A DNA stretch of 64,000 nucleotides from Distichodus sexfasciatus (taxonomy: Eukaryota > Chordata > Actinopteri > Characiformes > Distichodontidae): NCBI GenBank assembly GCA_032718565.1, contig JAVGVS010000517.1:1-64000 (forward strand), written 5' to 3'. Positions 34,501 to 44,989 of this stretch are shown piece by piece. The notes under the pieces were generated by a model that did not search any database, had not been told where the DNA came from, and was given only the letters and a program-made list of their open reading frames with translations. The translations under genes were made by a program, and so were the position numbers. Position 1 is the first letter of the stretch, and each line of letters starts with the position of its first letter.

Positions 34501-37308
34501 TCGGCCCGTATCTAAATAAACAGAATGCCGACTTCCGACTCATTACGGCAGATTGGGTCACTTATGTATTTTTCCAATGCTCTTTGTCTCTGTTTTGCTT
34601 TTTTCCCTGACCGTTGCGCCAAAAGTGGGCGAGTTCAGTGTCTGGCTCTTACCTCTCTCCAGGTCGGGGAGGTATTTGGGCGCCTCGATGGACGAGCAGT
34701 TCCAGCGCATGTCGGCGAAGGTCTTCTGACACGTCTTCTTGACCTCGCGGGCCGCCTGGACGATGGTGTGCATCAGCTCGAGGTTGCTGCGGCACAGCTG
34801 AGCCTGCGACGAGACCAGGCCGGGCAGCGTCTTACACTGCTGGGTCTTGTTGAGGTGCTGCGCCGTCTGAGACAACGCCCTGAAGGATGACGGACGACGG
34901 AAACGGTGAATACACACACTGGGCCGAAGCCGAACGTGAAGATGGTGAACGCGAATGTGACGAAATCATTTCGCTGTTGAATTCAGAAGGAAATTGGCGA
35001 GAAAGCCGTTGCGTTTCCCACGGTAAATGTGTAGACGCAGCGCCGTGTGGAATTGATCGTAAACAATATTTTTATATTGTAGCGACACTTTAGGTTTGTG
35101 GGAAGTGAGTAATAATAATCTATTTAATAATGCAACAGCGAAAAAAACGTACTGTGTAAATTTAATAACGTAATAATACATTTATTACACTATTTATGAC
35201 CTGAAAATTATCGCTAAAATTTAATTTGACATCACAAAGTGGCGTTATGAATGTAAATGTGATGGTGTAATAACATAATATTAATACATTTCATCGTTGA
35301 CAAGCCTCGAAGTGTTATTAATATAAACGTGATGATGTAACGACATAATAATAATACACTTCTAACACTTCATTTCAGAAAACTCTGTTATGAATGTTAA
35401 TGTGTTGTTATAACGTAATAATAATACACTGACAAATCCCCAGAACGCCACAGCACGACCGGGTTTCATAGTCATAATCCTGGAACGGTATTGAATGACT
35501 TTTTTTCCCCTTGATTAAAAACTGGAAACGAATGGAAACCAAAGCCATAAAAAAGGCTCTCGTACGACACTTAGTACGTTTAAATGGGGGCCGAAAGCCG
35601 TGCGGTTTGAATCGTTTTCACGCAAACCCCAAAACTCCGCGTATGCAGCCGCAGCGAAAACACAGACAACATTTCATCATGTCCAATGTGTTTTCTCTGA
35701 GCGCCGGCCAAAGGCAATTTACTAGCAAAACTATTCTTGCGCGTCTGACGCCGGGCCCGAACGCCGAAGCGCTTTTAATAATACGTCTCGAACGAACCTG
35801 CGCTGGAGCCATCGCCGAGCATAATCTGTCAAACGGGATCTGGCACGGTTAGCCACCATCTCTGGCAACCCCCGTGGAGGGCCGGGAGAAGAGCGAAGAG
35901 CGGATACTGGGAAGGGGGTCTGGCTGCAACGCCGATTTGGACGGAGTCAAAACGGGAGTGGTTACGAAGCGGCAAAATCTCGCTCGGACCAGGCCAAAGG
36001 CTTCATTCATCAGCTCATGAAGCTTAAGTCGCTTCAGGAGAGGGTAGGGTGGGGTGGGGTGGGGTGGGGTGGTGTGGGGTGGGGGGCTGGGAAAGAAGTA
36101 CTGGTCAGCGGACGGCTTGGACATGTTTTTGTAATGGACAAACAGCAAAAAGAAAGTGTTACAGAGCCCGAATAAAAAAAAAATTGCCAATATTTGGAGA
36201 GTTGACCCTGTTTGGGGCCAGTTTTCTCGCTCCCTCTTAAACACACACACTAGCCAGCTACGCAACTCTCCGCCGCTTTTCCGAAGTGGTGCCAACCGAC
36301 ACCGTGAGAGCGAGAAAGGAAAAAGAGAGAGACATTCGTGAGAACCAACTTGTGCCTCCTGCGCCGTTGCCTGTTTCGGATTAGGAGCAAGGGGCCGCCA
36401 TCGTGGCCCGTGATAAGCTGTGACCCACGGAACACCTCTCTTCTTTCCATATATGCGCACGCACACACACACACACACACTCCATCAACCCCTCTCCGTT
36501 ACCCGGTCCTCGCAGGTGTTTATGGCAGCATGTGTTTTGCATTGCGCGCCGTGCGTTACCGCGACCGTAGGAGCCCTCGCACCCGTCTCGCTCGTGAGAA
36601 ACGCTCCCTTTGCATTCCAGCTTCCCCCCCACTGCCCTCGCCAGAACAACAGCTCAGGTTTTTGCAATCAGGAAAATAACAAAGGCCGTTAATACACCGT
36701 CTTGGTTTTTTTTTGGTTGGGTTTTTTTTTTTTCTCGAAACAGACGCCAGGAAAAAGTTGGACGCGACCGACGTTTCGCAGTCTCGGCGCCGGAAAGACA
36801 TTAAGTGACACTTGACAACCTCTGCAGAAACTGGTTTTAACAATGTGTTGATGGTCGTCGTAACGTTTTACACAATCTGACGCTTGGTGAAATTGGGGCT
36901 GAGCTTTTGTTTATTATTTGAATCCATTTTTTTGGCCAAATCTCACCAACATGCTTTTGATTAAAGAGCGCTTTTGTGAACGTTTTTTTTTCAAACTTTT
37001 TTTTTTCTCTTCTCCCCACACAAAAAAAATTCCAAGATATACCTTTACAGTACTTAAAAGAAGAGATTTAGGCCCAGCTCAGTGATTGATTACTAGAAGT
37101 ATGGACATGGCACCTTTATGGGTTCAAGCCAAATGTGACCGTATGAATTTATCATGGAATTGCAGCCCTTTGGAGACGGAGAGGAAAAAGAGAGGTTTAG
37201 AAAGAGAAGCAACGAGACCACTCACAGCCATCGGATCCCAGAGCACTGCGGCGTCAGGAGCAGCACGGCGGCCGCGCAGAGCTGGAGATACGAGCGGACG
37301 CCGTTCAT
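24713..37308 (-). CDS. wnt11: Wnt11 secreted signalling ligand, complete five-exon gene
   Basis: Joined CDS (minus): 37308-37226, 34879-34653, 31935-31655, 31301-31009, 24887-24713; 352 residues against 354 in human WNT11 (from memory). Every junction has GT/AG ends and keeps frame (phases 2,1,0,2). Residues 1-24 form a signal peptide (hydrophobic core AAAVLLL, small residues before IRWLAL). I count 24 cysteines in the mature part, the Wnt number. CHGVSGSC contains Ser213, equivalent to the serine acylated by Porcupine. N-glycosylation sequons lie at Asn38, Asn88 and Asn298. The C-terminal cysteine-rich end finishes ERYVCK. Wnt11 binds Frizzled and co-receptors and mainly drives non-canonical (planar polarity/convergence-extension) signalling. 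The sequence is closer to tetrapod WNT11 and zebrafish wnt11r than to silberblick (wnt11f2), for example HRPMGTRKQLVPKDIDIRP. The ATG has a good context (GCCACG before it). No frameshift or missing key residue was found. Confidence 0.97.
25085..25235 (-). repeat. reverse copy of the dispersed fish repeat in wnt11 intron 4
   Basis: Plus strand shows TTAGAGTCACCAATAACC, GGACGGTGGGAGGAAACC, GCACGCAAACTCCACAC and CAGGACCTTCACGCTGTGAG, the reverse complement of the family core. It explains the spurious ORFs at 24926-25456. Confidence 0.75.
27669..28081. mobile_element. hAT-type MITE in wnt11 intron 4 (TAGAGGTCGACC)
   Basis: 413 bp with termini TAGAGGTCGACCAATATTG and ...ATAATCGGTCGACCCTCA. Flanks are AACCCAAC (27661-27668) and AACCTAAC (28082-28089), 7 of 8 identical. 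AT-rich CGATA palindromes lie at both ends. Confidence 0.85.
28478..28512 (+). repeat. (CA)n microsatellite in wnt11 intron 4
   Basis: An uninterrupted CA run of about 16 units after CGCGCGCA. A shorter (AAT)n run follows at about 28591-28609. Other CA/GT runs are at 5791-5804, 5945-5965, 36462-36480 and 43526-43541. Confidence 0.9.
28820..30010. repeat. 22-bp minisatellite inside a fold-back element, wnt11 intron 4
   Basis: Units like CATTAGCAACTAACATAGTG plus TA fill about 1.15 kb. The first part is a higher-order repeat of 66 bp (three variant 22-mers); CAACCAACATGGCG recurs at 28898, 28964, 29030, 29096, 29162 and 29228. Later a 101-bp pattern repeats (CTAACATAAT at 29601, 29702 and 29803). 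The array is bracketed by inverted ends GGGGGCGCGTTTCCCGAAAG and CTTTTGGGAAATGCACCCC, the termini of a known type of fish palindromic MITE. Confidence 0.9.
31009..31301 (-). CDS. wnt11: wnt11 exon 4 with acylated-serine motif
   Basis: 293 bp encoding residues 198-294 plus two bases. KCKCHGVSGSCS contains the palmitoleoylated serine equivalent (Ser213), which Wnt proteins need for secretion and Frizzled binding. SIRTCW and YLSATKVVHRPMGTRK are typical of Wnt11. The acceptor is CACTCAG|GCCCTG and the donor GGACAG|GTAAGC. Confidence 0.97.
31302..31654 (-). other. wnt11 intron 3 (353 bp)
   Basis: Short intron between exons 3 and 4. A pyrimidine-rich run precedes the acceptor (CTTTTCCTTCTCCACTCAG). 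No repeat or other feature is recognised. Confidence 0.85.
31655..31935 (-). CDS. wnt11: wnt11 exon 3
   Basis: 281 bp encoding residues 104-197: [20 protein letters not shown], then CSCGP, RWGGCGDNL and KLMHLHNSEVGRQ. These are the diagnostic Wnt N-terminal-domain blocks. The acceptor is TTGCAG|GAACG and the donor CGACAG|GTACAA. Phase is 1 in and 0 out. Confidence 0.96.
32443..33175. mobile_element. hAT-type non-autonomous element in wnt11 intron 2
   Basis: 733 bp. The left end is TAGGGCTGCAACTAACGATT and the right end, read inward, CAGGGCTGCAACAACTAATC. Flanks are ATATCAAC (32435-32442) and ATATAAAC (33176-33183), an 8-bp target duplication with one change. The interior (ATATCAAGTAAACG, CATCGCGAAAAATGT, ACTTCAGTTTTTGTG) also occurs at 9.1-9.6 kb and, inverted, at 12.3-12.5 kb. 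Confidence 0.85.
33190..33375 (+). mobile_element. tRNA-derived SINE in wnt11 intron 2
   Basis: CACCTAGCGGTGGGACACTC resembles an A box and AGGTTCAAATCC is a B box (about 33254-33265). The body GAGCAAAGCCCTTAACCCC and GTAAGATAAAAGCATCTC are typical of a widespread fish SINE. It lies directly beside the hAT MITE ending at 33175, after a short GGT microsatellite. Confidence 0.7.
34314..34561. mobile_element. fold-back MITE beside wnt11 exon 2
   Basis: The element is almost entirely palindromic. GTGACCCGATCTGCCGTAAT at the left matches the reverse complement of the right end, and pairing continues through GAGTCGGAAGTCGGC, TTTAGATACGGGCCGATTAT and beyond. The arms are about 100 bp each with a short loop. 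It starts about 90 nt downstream of the exon 2 donor. Confidence 0.85.
34653..34879 (-). CDS. wnt11: wnt11 exon 2
   Basis: 227 bp encoding residues 28-103 plus one base. It carries the first N-glycosylation site (NKT, Asn38), CRSNLELMHTIVQAAREV, a highly conserved Wnt segment, and FADMRWNCSS with a second sequon. The acceptor is CCTTCAG|GGCG and the donor AGAG|GTAAGA. A 248-bp fold-back MITE begins only about 90 nt downstream of this donor. Confidence 0.95.
36041..36092 (+). repeat. GGGGT pentamer tract in wnt11 intron 1
   Basis: AGGGTAGGGT, then several GGGGT units, one GGTGT interruption and GGGGTGGGGGG. Runs of four or more G separated by single T on the plus strand (template strand of wnt11) could form a G-quadruplex. 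The sense RNA is C-rich. Confidence 0.85.
37226..37308 (-). CDS. wnt11: wnt11 exon 1 (coding part): signal peptide
   Basis: Encodes residues 1-27 plus two bases of codon 28. The donor reads TGGCT|GTGAGT. The ATG at 37308-37306 is followed by MNGVRSYLQLC and a hydrophobic core typical of a secretory signal, then GIRW, the start of the mature Wnt11. The next exon supplies G to complete Leu28 and continues ALSQTAQ, matching human LALSKT in position. The transcription start and any upstream non-coding exon could not be located. Confidence 0.93.
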
Positions 37309-40080
37309 CGTGGCGATTGAGCCGGATCCAAGGGGGTCAGAAACGAGGGCGATGCAGGTGCGTGCTGCGACTTAACGGCTTCTTGGCATTGAATTGCAAT
37401 TAAAGGCCAAAGGTCATGGCGTGGCTTTCTTCTCTCTGTGTCCGTCCTGCTGGGAGGGTGGAAAAAAAAAGAGAGAAATGCTCTCCTTAGTCTTTAAAAG
37501 CACTTCCCTATTCCCAAACACACATTTATAAGTAACTGATTGCAGAAACAACAGTGCAAACGCATAATTAAGAGACTCATTTTTCCTAAGCATAATTTCA
37601 TATTTGTTTTGTCTCATTTTCACAATTTTACATGATTAAAGTGTGCAAACAAGGCCCAAAAACATCCATAATCCAGGATTATGCCAGAAGGAAAATATAG
37701 ATGGTTAGAACGAATAAGGAAAAGGGTTAGGCCATAAAAAATGATTTAATGACATATATCATAACTCTTAATGTTAAATCAGCATTTGCAAATATTTAAC
37801 GTGTTTCATATAATATTTAGATAAAATGCATGACTTTTTAATAGCTTTTTTCCAATTTTCGTAATTGTTTTTAAAACAAAGAACAGCAAATCCTGCTTTC
37901 CTAATTTAAGCTTAAATTGTTATCTTCTATAAGGACGACAAATATTAATTTTTTTACTTTTTTAGAAAACAGCCCAAAATTCTATTATAGTTTACTGTCC
38001 AAAAAAGTTTTCACAATGTAGAGACGAAATACAGCTTTGAAACAGATCTAGGCATTTTTTCCCCCCTTCTTCTCTTTTAGACATATAAGTATATATTATT
38101 CCAATATCGAAAAACGAAATCTGAGGTCAGTAATTTTTGCTTTTCTTTACTGTCTCACTTTTAAAACATTAAAACAATCTGCAAAAAAGTTGCCAACTGC
38201 CAAACGCACTCCTTTCGTCTATCTAGTCTATCCTCTCCACCTTCTCCTGCGCTTTTTCTCTCTCTCTCTCTCTCCCACTTTTCCCCTTATTTAAAATTAG
38301 CCAAGCAAACAAGACCGTGCCTAAATTTAGTCGAGCCAAGTCAACTTCAGACACGTAGTCTAAACATTCATGCTCGTCTTGCACATAATTGTCCGGTCAA
38401 TAACATTTGCAAGTTGCAACCGGAATTATACGTGACGCGGATCTATTGATAGAATATAATAAACGTGTTTTTTTTTTTTATGTTAAAAAAAAAGTATTGG
38501 TCGTTACGTCTTAGAAATTGGGAGGAAAAAAAGCTAAGGTTAGACCAAAAAAAAAAAAAATCAGTTTCGTTCCCACCTTAATCCAGCCAAAAGCGACGCC
38601 GACGGAGCCGCCTAATCCGGGAAATAATCCGAATCGCGCTTTTTCAAAAAAAAAATATATATATAATCCAGTCACACCATTAAAAAAAAAAAAACTTGAT
38701 TAATCCAAATGTGGTCCGATGTGGGGAATTAGCATCAATCGGTGTTGGAAATGCAGAGCTCTCTCTCCTCTCCTTCTCCTTCTCCTTCTCGTTCTCTCAC
38801 TCTCGCTGGAATGCGCCGCGGTGCCGGTGCGCGCGCGTTTATGTGCACGGACGCCGCTTTGATCCGGCGCTGATGTCAGGGCCGATTAGCATAACAAAGT
38901 GGTTACGGCTCGCCAGCCAAAGAAAGCAATAAGGGTACGATCTGCAACCCTCTACCTCTCTCTTTTCCTCCCCCACCTTTTTTTTGTTTTGTTTTGTTTG
39001 TTTGTTTTTATTCCACCTTTTTTAAAAATTCTAGAATATCAACGCTTATTTCCAATTTTGCATTATTACGCAGAGAAATCACGAGAAGGATCACGATCAC
39101 GAGGCCACTACAGATGAGTTTAAAAAAAAATAAAAAATAATTAACATCTGGAAATGTTTGGAATTGTAGTGTTAATAAGGACGGCCTCTGGAATGGTATA
39201 CATTTTCCACGCGTTATAATTAAGCGTTATTATTTCCCCCCCCTCCAAAAAAAAAACAAAGCCACAATTTCAAGCCAGGCTCATAAGGATTTCAGAATCA
39301 AAGTATGGCAACACTACGGCTCATAATATCCCGTTTAATAACACACCGTTATGGATTAATAATATTCCCAAATTGTCCACATTTTCTTGCACATATTTCC
39401 TGGTTTTCAAACGCGTGCCACTTCATATATATATATATATTTTTTTTTTCTTTTTCTTACTACGGATGCTCGGTCCATAAGATCGCAGGAGCCGAGTCAG
39501 GAACCTATAATTATTTTTTGATCGGCCATAACGTGTGAACAAGTGTCGGGAAAATCTTTTTATAGGTGAAAAACGGAGCCGCTCATGCGCGTTGGTGCGT
39601 TATAAGGTCCGCCAAACTAAATGGCGCGGTTAATACTTTTACCATCTAATGGGGACTATCGTTTTAAAAAGCGTCCGTGCGCCTATAAAAGTGGAGATAT
39701 TCCCTCTTTTTTCCCCCCCTCCGACATGTGCTTTCTTGATTAACTTGACTTTTAGGTTTGTGGAGCCTCCTGTGGAGAATTCCGCGATGCTCGCAACTTT
39801 CCCCTCTTTTTTTCTTCTTCTTCTTCTTTTTCCAAACGCAATTAAACACAATTATGAAGCCTTTTCCACTGTTGTAGGACATTCCATTTGCTTGGTGTTG
39901 GGAAAAGGGGGAGATTTAGGACTTGGTCGTTCCCCAAAAGACAGGAAAACCTTATATTCGGTGGCTTTGCGGAACATTTTTGTTCAAAGGAAAACACATT
40001 TTGTAGATTAAAAAGATCTGCTCTTGCGTATTATAAATACTGGATTATACAAATGTTACAATGAATATATTGAAGTAATC
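37309..40080. other. wnt11 5' flank, probable promoter region
   Basis: Upstream of the wnt11 ATG on the minus strand. It is mostly AT-rich with poly-A/T runs. 38757-38890 combines a TCTCCT/CTTCTC pyrimidine tract with a CpG-rich block (GCGCCGCGGTGCCGGTGCGC) and GATTAGCATAACAAAGTGG, the best promoter- or enhancer-like segment here. The transcription start cannot be fixed. Confidence 0.35.
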
Positions 40081-40392
40081 ACACTCGTAGAAAAGATGTG
40101 TTAAAATGGACGTAAACTGTATCAAATTCTTACACGTTAATGGATGAGTTTTGGAAACTTTCTTGTGTTCATTTGAACACTCACTTTGGACAGTGCAAGT
40201 GTCGAGAAAGGTAACACAAAGATGTGCAAACATATATAATATTAACATATTGTGTGGAATGCTGTGTTCACATGTTGGGTACATTTTAAAACTACACACG
40301 ACTATGTGTAAAGCACAAATTGATTCAACATTAACAACTAAAGTGCTCCAGCTGATTTGTGTTGTTATTCTACACATTGGTTCTAAGAGTGT
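40081..40392. mobile_element. short TIR element (ACACTCGTAGAAAAGATGTG)
   Basis: 312 bp; the left end ACACTCGTAGAAAAGATGTG and the right end, read inward, ACACTCTTAGAACCAATGTG. An inverted relative lies at about 41153-41325 (ACATTCTTAGAACAAATGTG, CGTAGTCATGTGTAGTTTTA), showing a family with at least two copies here. No clear target duplication. Confidence 0.65.
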
Positions 40393-40559
40393 AGGGCCAG
40401 TGGAAGTAAATTACATGAGGCACATGAGATCTTTATTAATAAATTAGTAATAATTAATACTAGTTTGAGTTGATTAGAGATCCATTCGATATGGTTAACA
40501 GTTAGAAATGGTCATGTGCAAGACACTGCGTAATACTTACAAATGTAATGCATAAAAAG

Positions 40560-40860
40560 ATTCAAGATTCTTTATTTGTCACATGCAAGTTATACAAGTA
40601 CAAAATGCACTGAAATGTATCCCGAACCGCTCCTGACTGCAATTGGGCATAATTAAAAAATTTAATATAAAACACAATTTAAATTTAAAATAAAATAGTC
40701 ACAGTACAAACTGGAATGAAAAGGAGACAAGGGAAAGGTACAAATAAATAAGTAACTGTTCTTATATACATGAAGACAGATGCAGTGTGACTATTTAAAT
40801 TGCTGAGTGCAACTGCACAGCAGTGAACAATGTAGTAAGTATTTAAAAAATAGCATTAAC
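40560..40860. mobile_element. LINE-like 3' tail fragment
   Basis: Begins ATTCAAGATTCTTTATTTGT and CACATGCAAGTTATACAAGT, then TGCACTGAAATGTATCCC, a pattern repeated across teleosts at the 3' ends of non-LTR elements. A related short piece is at 10176-10330. No reverse-transcriptase coding remains. Confidence 0.45.
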
Positions 40861-41399
40861 CCTAAAAAATAACGTTTACCAGAGCTCATGTCACAAAAGT
40901 TACAAAAATACTGATTTACTTTCCATATTTCAAATTATGGAAAGAAAGCAATCGATTATTATTCATACAATAATTATGATAATGACTCCCCTAATATACT
41001 GTAGTATTTATTACTGATCGATGCATTTGCAGAATTTAAATATACAATCATTGACATCTTTAACCATAATGAGTCTGTCTGAGAACACTGTAGAAACAGC
41101 TTCAGAAAGTGATTTTTGTTTACTGATTTTTTTTTTCAAGTTTCAAGGTTAGTATTACATTCTTAGAACAAATGTGTAGAAAAATCACACATCATTCTAA
41201 GATGATTTACACAACTTTACACATTTTGTGTTAATGTTGAATAAAACAGTGTTGGAAAAAAAGTCAGACCTTTTACACGTAGTCATGTGTAGTTTTAAAA
41301 TGTACAGGTGCAGTTGTTCACGGCGTTCAACCCAATATGTGTACCAAGGACGGCACTTCTGATCAAACTGGGACGCGCAACGCCCCGTTATCAATTCCT

Positions 41400-44300
41400 T
41401 TCTCTCTTTCGATGCCTGACCCCCACATGTTTCTCATCGCGCTCCCTTGCGTAATGCACGTTTGCGAAACTGAATGTGACACTTTGAAATCATTTTAGCG
41501 GGACCTAGATCCACGAACGCTTATCGTTACGGGAAACTACGTGCCCCGACTATTTTGGTGTAATTGATTTAAGAAATAATCTAATAACGCGATCCTCTGG
41601 CACACTTGCCAAGCAAGGAGATAAGGCCCGAAGGAGGCTGGAGGTTTAAATATAGATCTGCTAAGACATTCTCCTCAATGGAGCTTCTCTCGCGACCTAA
41701 AAGCCGATCGCTGTTCCGGGCTGGGTGCTAGAGACCGTTTGGCGTGACCTCGCCGCTCCGAGTAGCATTTTCATGCGGCGCAAAGCCGCAGAAGTTCACA
41801 GAGGTTCACTCCTCATCATGTGGGAAGCGTTGGTTGGGAAAGCAAACAAAGTGTATTGTTGGGTTAAACTCGTCTCCCACGTTGTTCTGTTTACAGCCGA
41901 GAGCTGTCTGCTAGAGAATCGACATCCGTAGACGCTTCCGGAACGGCACTCGGATCCTCGAGGCTAACACGCGGTTTCAAACGACTAAACGTTCGTCGAC
42001 GGCATGTGGGAGATTAAGTCAGCGGAAGGGTGGCATTCGCCGGATCCGAAAGCGGATTTTGCAAAATGTACGTTTTATGTGCCGCCGGACAAAGTGCACG
42101 GAGGCAGCAAGGTGAGAAAAACGACACCCGAGCACCTCTTAAGAAGGAGGCGAGAAACACCTAGTGACAGTGGACTGTGAACGGCCACGACCCATGTTTA
42201 CCGGGTCAAGGCGGGACTGAAGCCGGACCAACAGCGCCGTCACCCCCACAGGTCGTACCACGCTGAGGTTTTGACATGCAGGCTCTCAATTCCGAGGTCG
42301 TGGCACGATCGGAGGAGCGGCTGCTTTGATATTCGTTACTCCTAGTCGAGCCTCGGGCCGGTTCATAAGGGGGCAAAGTAAGCTGGCATGGCTCATAGAA
42401 CTGAAATTACCCACAGGAATGTGGCTTTTTTCTTTTTAAAAAGAAGCTTTTTTGGAAAATTTCCGATCCGGAACGCTATCAGAAACGTGCAGTTTGTAGC
42501 GGTTTGCCGTCTGCGCCGAGGGCCTTTTAATACCGTCCGACGTTCTTAAACGAATTAACGTCGCTGTTTATATTCGGGGCCGTTTGAAGCGAGATCTTTC
42601 CTCCTTTTATCTACGCCATCGTCAGACCCCCAGATGCTCCATTTACTCTGCCACATATTCCGAAGCCACACACTCCGGAGCACTGTTTATTCGGACTTGG
42701 ACGGAGGTTGAAAAGAAGCCGCTCTCGCTTCTTTTTTTTTTCGGCGCGTCTCCTACGTCGTCCTCTGCTCTCAGCTGCCTGTCGTCTTAGCTGGGAACTC
42801 ACAGAAGGCCACGCAAAACGCAGTCCGATCTGCGCCGTTGACGAGCGAGAAAATGCACCCATTCATAAAATGACACGTTTGCAAGACCTTCTGGCCAACT
42901 GTGAACTTACAGATGAATTAAGAACGTTCGGAAAAAATCATGGAAGAAATTCACCCACCCATAATTGTTCATATTTATGTCTAAATTGTAACGAGTTGTG
43001 GAAAAACCTCAACAACTTGGTCCGTTAAATACTGAACACGAACGTCTTTTAAAACAGATTTTTTTCCACAAAAGACGCTCAGGCATTTAGTTTCAACATA
43101 AAGAGAAACGTTCCGATACTCTGCGGAAGACTGTTTATGATTAAACAGATGAAATATAGATGGAGCTGACGTCAGATTGGCTTGAATTTGCTTTTCTTCC
43201 GTAAGTCGCGTGAACGCAGATGTGCTTATGCGGAAAACCATGTAGAATTAGACATTTTTTAATCTTACTCCTCGTCTACTTCATTTTTTACCTTTTTTTT
43301 TTTTTTTTTTTTTAGAACAGTTTGGCCTCCGAGATGTTAAATGTTTGACCGCTTAATTAAAAAATGCCTCTATTAGACCTAAATAAATAACAATAAAGGA
43401 GGGAAATCAAACACAGCATCCGTCTTGTTTTCAGATGCTGTCAGGCAGCGTTTGGTGTGCGCTTACGCTCCTGCACTCCCAATACAAATAGATCTGGAAT
43501 CTTGGTTTTCGTGACATCAAAAAGCTGTGTGTGTGTGTGTGATGGAGAGGCTGTTGTTGAGTGACTGTTTGAGTTAAGAGGAAATACATCATTATGGCTC
43601 CAGTAACAATGTGCCTTCTCGGTTTATTCAAGCCAGGACAGGAGGTTCGTTTTCTTTTGAAACGTAGAAATCACTCTTTTATTAAAGACTTGCATGAAAT
43701 AAACAGGCCGCGGAAAGATGCCGCGAACGAGCCGCGTGACGTTGCCAACGCCTGTCTGCAAACATTTGATTTTCCTTCTTCTTCTTTTACTTCGTGTAAG
43801 CACCCGTCAGACTTGACTCGACGCTGACATTTGCTTCCCGCATTTGATTACCCGGTTTGTATTTACATTATTCCGATCTCCGTTTCATTTCCGGCTTTTC
43901 TTCTCTTCGCCTGGAATATAATGTGGGATCTGCGCGTCAGCTCCAGCGTGTCGTCTGACTGTCCTCTTGTGAAAACATAAAGGAAGGGGGGTCGGGGGGA
44001 GAGCTCCTCACAGCAGGAGGAGGCTCAGAGAAAACGCTCGGGCGTCCAATTCAGCCGCATCAGAGGGACCCGGCCTTCAGAAGCCGCCATTTGTTTGAGA
44101 GCAGTTCTCCGTCTCTTCTTTGAGGGCTCTCGCGCCTTTCATGTAGCAGATGGAAGATACTTTTCCAAACATTTCATGCGGACTTCAATGGCCGGGGCGC
44201 ACAGGTGACTCCACCCGACGTACCGAGAAAGGCGGTTTTCGGGGTCTGTCTTCGCAATTCCGTTCGAAGGTCACGCGGTCATGCTTTTAGGCCTGCAGTG

Positions 44301-44737
44301 GGGGCCTTGTTACTTTGACTGGCTATTAGTTAATGACTTGTGGCCAAATCTCGAAACTAGACGTTGCACTGACAGCGTTCCTATTTAACGCGGCGTCAAA
44401 CGTGGAGCAGAGCTGGCTGCGTCGTCGGAGCGGCTCGTCTTGAGACTTGTGGATAATAAAAATGGGGGAGGACAAAGCAGTACATGAAACAGTGGAAAGT
44501 CTGTTAGTGGGTCAACATGCCACGAGGGGGCAACAAAAGTAACTTCTGCAAAAATGAGTAAAAACAGCAGTAAAAACAACAAAAAAAAGGGCCCAACTCT
44601 GGGAAATTTCCTCAATTTACGTGATCATAAATACAAATTTTAACGCAAGGAATTTCTGAAAAGGGGAACAAAAATCCTCTCTTTAAATGAATTTCAAAGC
44701 GCCACTGCTGCAGGACAGACCAGATTTATACCAACTA
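41400..44737. other. wnt11-THAP12 spacer, part 1
   Basis: No coding sequence recognised. A 27-bp poly-T lies at about 43287-43313 and a TG microsatellite at 43526. 41400-42900 is relatively CpG-rich and unique. ORFs are short and overlap in opposing frames. Confidence 0.45.
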
Positions 44738-44985
44738 GGGATGCACCGAAATGAAATTTTTGGCAGAAAAGCAAAACACCGAAAGTAATTATGATGCCAA
44801 TTTTTGTACCATTGCTGTTATAGCTGGGACTGTGTATCAATCAATTACAAAACTATAAAAATATTTATTTAGCACTGAATGATGACAATGCACAATATCA
44901 AATCAAATTCCAAATAAATAGCCTACATAGCGTGCCAATAAAATGAGCTGCTTTTGGGCTTTCTGGGAACTAATATTTCCCACAA
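44738..44985. mobile_element. hAT-type MITE end (TAGGGATGCACCGAAATGAA)
   Basis: Starts with TAGGGATGCACCGAAATGAA, a terminus known from fish hAT MITEs, then CACCGAAAGTAATTATG. It runs into sequence shared with 9.1-9.2 kb (AAATGAG...GGGCTTTCTGGGA...TTTCCCACAATCC). The other end is lost, perhaps because of the adjacent dispersed repeat. Confidence 0.5.
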
Positions 44986-44989
44986 TCCC

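Noticed and set aside
35849..36478. 209-codon minus-strand ORF in wnt11 intron 1
   Set aside because: It passes through the CA microsatellite and the GGGGT tract (giving poly-Pro/His and VCVCVC). Intronic, no similarity.
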